A stretch of DNA of 17,357 bases from CAYQIM01 sp964417555 (lineage in GTDB: Bacteria; Pseudomonadota; Gammaproteobacteria; Diplorickettsiales; Diplorickettsiaceae). The stretch spans positions 1 to 17,357 of the forward strand of contig CAYQIM010000026.1 of assembly GCA_964417555.1 (NCBI GenBank). The letters run 5' to 3'. Below, in pieces: positions 15,988 to 17,357 of the stretch; position 1 is the stretch's first letter, and every line of letters starts with the position of its first letter. The notes under the pieces were generated by a model. It saw only the letters and a list, made by a program, of their open reading frames with translations. It searched no databases and was not told the DNA's origin. The translations under genes were made by a program, and so were the position numbers.

Positions 15988-16797
15988 GGAATAACTAACA
16001 GAACGACAACTGAATCTCTTTTAGCTTTACTGAAAAATACGACCTTTATTGAGCAGATACCATTCGTAGGAAAAGAGGATGATAAAGCCACTTGGAACCC
16101 TGCTTCAACAACATCCCCTATATACCGTCAAAAACGCTCTATTCATTCAAACAAAATAAATCCATTTATCTTGGACAAAGTACAAAATCAAAGTGAAGCT
16201 TATCTCGATAAGTACGATAAACAACAATTAAAACATCATGCTAACCGCCGAGCTAAACGCTCAGCTGAGTTTTTAACAGGCAATCGACCAACACCTCAAC
16301 CAAACGCAAAGCAGAACCACTTCACTCTTCATGTGGAACAAAAGAAACAAATTAGAAAAAACAAAACTCAACCTAACACTTCACATTTATTCAAATCCGC
16401 ATCGATAAAACAACTTCCTAAATTTAATTATCTTCCAAACAAACAAGAGCGGCCGATCAATATCCTCTTCTATTCTGCCAAAATTAGCCAAGCTAACAAT
16501 GCATCGATTTTATTTCATAGAAAAGAAAATGCTAAATACGTAAGCAATTACCCCGGTATAGAAACATCTGTCATCAAAAATACCCGCTCTCACCACCGAA
16601 ATACCAGTAACACTAACCTCGGTATTTCACGCGTAACAGCTACCAGCGACAGTATTAGCACCCTCTTTTTTTTGGACACTGCTATCCGTTATTGGACAAA
16701 AAATCCTCATCGCCCTCAGGTTAAAGTATCTAATAGCATAAACAAATGTGCTGAAAGGCAAATACAGCGTATTATGGAAAGAAGACCCACAAAATAA
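15988..16797 (+). pseudogene. C-terminal basic segment of the giant gene
   Basis: The frame reopens directly after TAG 15985-15987 (GITNRTTTESLLALLKN) and runs to TAA 16795-16797. It is rich in Lys, Arg, Asn and Gln (HHANRRAKRSAEFL; KKQIRKNKTQ) with one short hydrophobic stretch (ISTLFFLDTAIRYW) near the end. A basic, disordered tail suggests nucleic-acid, membrane or secretion-signal contact, but nothing specific can be shown. No ribosome site marks a start of its own. Confidence 0.55.
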
Positions 16798-16933
16798 TCT
16801 TAAAAAATAAGTACCCTATCGAACACGAACGTTAATAAGCTAGTTTCTAATAATAACTTTTTGATTAAAACAGGGATTAATTACAATATTCGAAAATTTT
16901 TTTTAGATTGCATCTTAATCGTCGTTTGACTAT

Positions 16934-17357
16934 TTATTCCATTCTCACAGGGTATAAATAACCGTAGTGGATTCCTTTAAATATAGCTTGTGCCATTGAA
17001 CGACTGTTAAGTTTAGTAAGAATGTTATCACGCCAAGTATTCACTGTAGAAACTTTCACATTCATTAATTTAGCTGATTCTTTAATGGTTTTACCTTTTG
17101 CCGCTAATAATAAATACCCCATCTCTCTAGGGCTTAGCTTTTGGTCAAAAATTAGTTGTTGATTAACAGCGCTCCTAAGTAAAAGTGACGTAGCTAACTC
17201 AATTTGTAAATCAGTCGGTTTTTTATTTCCTAATTTCTCTAATAGTTGAAGAATAGTTCAAGCGAGTCGCTATGCTCATGAAAAATTTTGGCCATCGTGT
17301 CCCCAAAATTAATTCGCATCACGCGACTGAAATTAGGCCGCGATTCGTCCTGCGTCC
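16934..17357 (-). pseudogene. LuxR-family regulator, C-terminal part, frameshifted and cut by the window edge
   Basis: The minus-strand frame from 17257 to 16934 encodes a full GerE/LuxR helix-turn-helix: LSPREMGYLLLAAKGKTIKE, then NVKVSTVNTWRDNILTKLNS, then the final helix. This domain binds DNA as a dimer. The in-frame ATG at 17122 lies inside the domain and cannot be the true start. At about 17242-17257 a one-base deletion is likely. The neighbouring frame continues upstream without a stop to the window edge, reading DTMAKIFHEHSDSLELF, and joins well to QLLEKLGNKK. The sensor part would lie outside the window. An alternative is that the last ~100 bases belong to an inserted element that cut the gene. 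Confidence 0.7.

Larger units (their letters stand above)
11910..16797 (+). pseudogene. Giant pentapeptide-repeat protein gene, broken in four places
   Basis: I interpret this region as one former gene of about 1,600 codons. It opens at ATG 11910 and reads in one frame to TAA 13809-13811. It continues in a second frame through about 13920, then in a third frame from about 13921 to 16797, with in-frame TAA 15325-15327 and TAG 15985-15987. Each segment reads as protein right up to its lesion, and no ribosome site precedes the later segments. The order is an N-terminal helical region, a pentapeptide-repeat region (about 13620-14460), a mixed domain, a helical region and a basic C-terminus. Pentapeptide repeats form a right-handed beta-helix and occur in some secreted effectors. 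No enzyme motif is visible. The first 633 residues could still be made. Size and context suggest a host-interaction protein, which is inference. Confidence 0.7.

Noticed and set aside
16798..16933. Possible terminator or promoter between the giant gene and the LuxR fragment
   Set aside because: I saw only AT-rich sequence without a stable hairpin or convincing promoter boxes.
1..17357. Shared 10-mer GCGTGATGCG near the left edge and, inverted, near the right edge (17313-17325 region), as terminal inverted repeats of one large element
   Set aside because: The match does not extend beyond ten bases and the flanks differ; housekeeping genes lie between, so a single element is implausible.
1..17357. 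CRISPR array, toxin-antitoxin pair or complete insertion sequence
   Set aside because: No regularly spaced repeats, no paired small toxin and antitoxin genes, and no transposase with both ends were found.

Overview
The window is AT-rich DNA whose housekeeping genes (CcmFGH cytochrome c maturation, uridine kinase, FabI, a LolD/LolF-type lipoprotein exporter) are typical of a gammaproteobacterium. Low GC, many freshly broken accessory genes, a long pentapeptide-repeat protein and an unrecognised effector-sized protein together suggest a host-associated member of the Legionellales (Coxiella/Rickettsiella/Diplorickettsia-like). That placement is inferred from gene content, not proven.

Layout. 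1-1028: an FRG-domain gene whose first ~100 bases are GC-rich and look foreign to it. 1146-2167: a decayed tyrosine recombinase next to an intact tRNA-Pro(CGG), a classic integration locus; a perfect 24-base piece of the recombinase is repeated in inverted orientation on the far side of the tRNA. 2418-3800: an intact 460-residue protein of unknown function. 4121-6964 (minus): ccmF-ccmG-ccmH, tightly packed. 7058-7151: a possible 16-codon ORF followed by a terminator-like hairpin. 7215-7974 (minus): a small two-helix membrane protein split by one base in an A6 run. 8236-11701 (plus): udk-fabI-lolF-lolD, overlapping or closely spaced and probably co-transcribed in part. 11910-16797: what looks like one ~1,600-codon pentapeptide-repeat gene now interrupted by two frameshifts and two stop codons. 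16934-17357 (minus): the DNA-binding end of a LuxR-family regulator with a frameshift, running off the window edge.

The housekeeping genes are all intact, while four of the accessory genes carry inactivating lesions. The strongest new-looking signals are the inverted 24-base copy flanking the tRNA, the broken giant gene, the homopolymer frameshift in the 250-residue membrane protein and the small ORF plus terminator upstream of ccmF. I did not find a clear new defence or mobile system.
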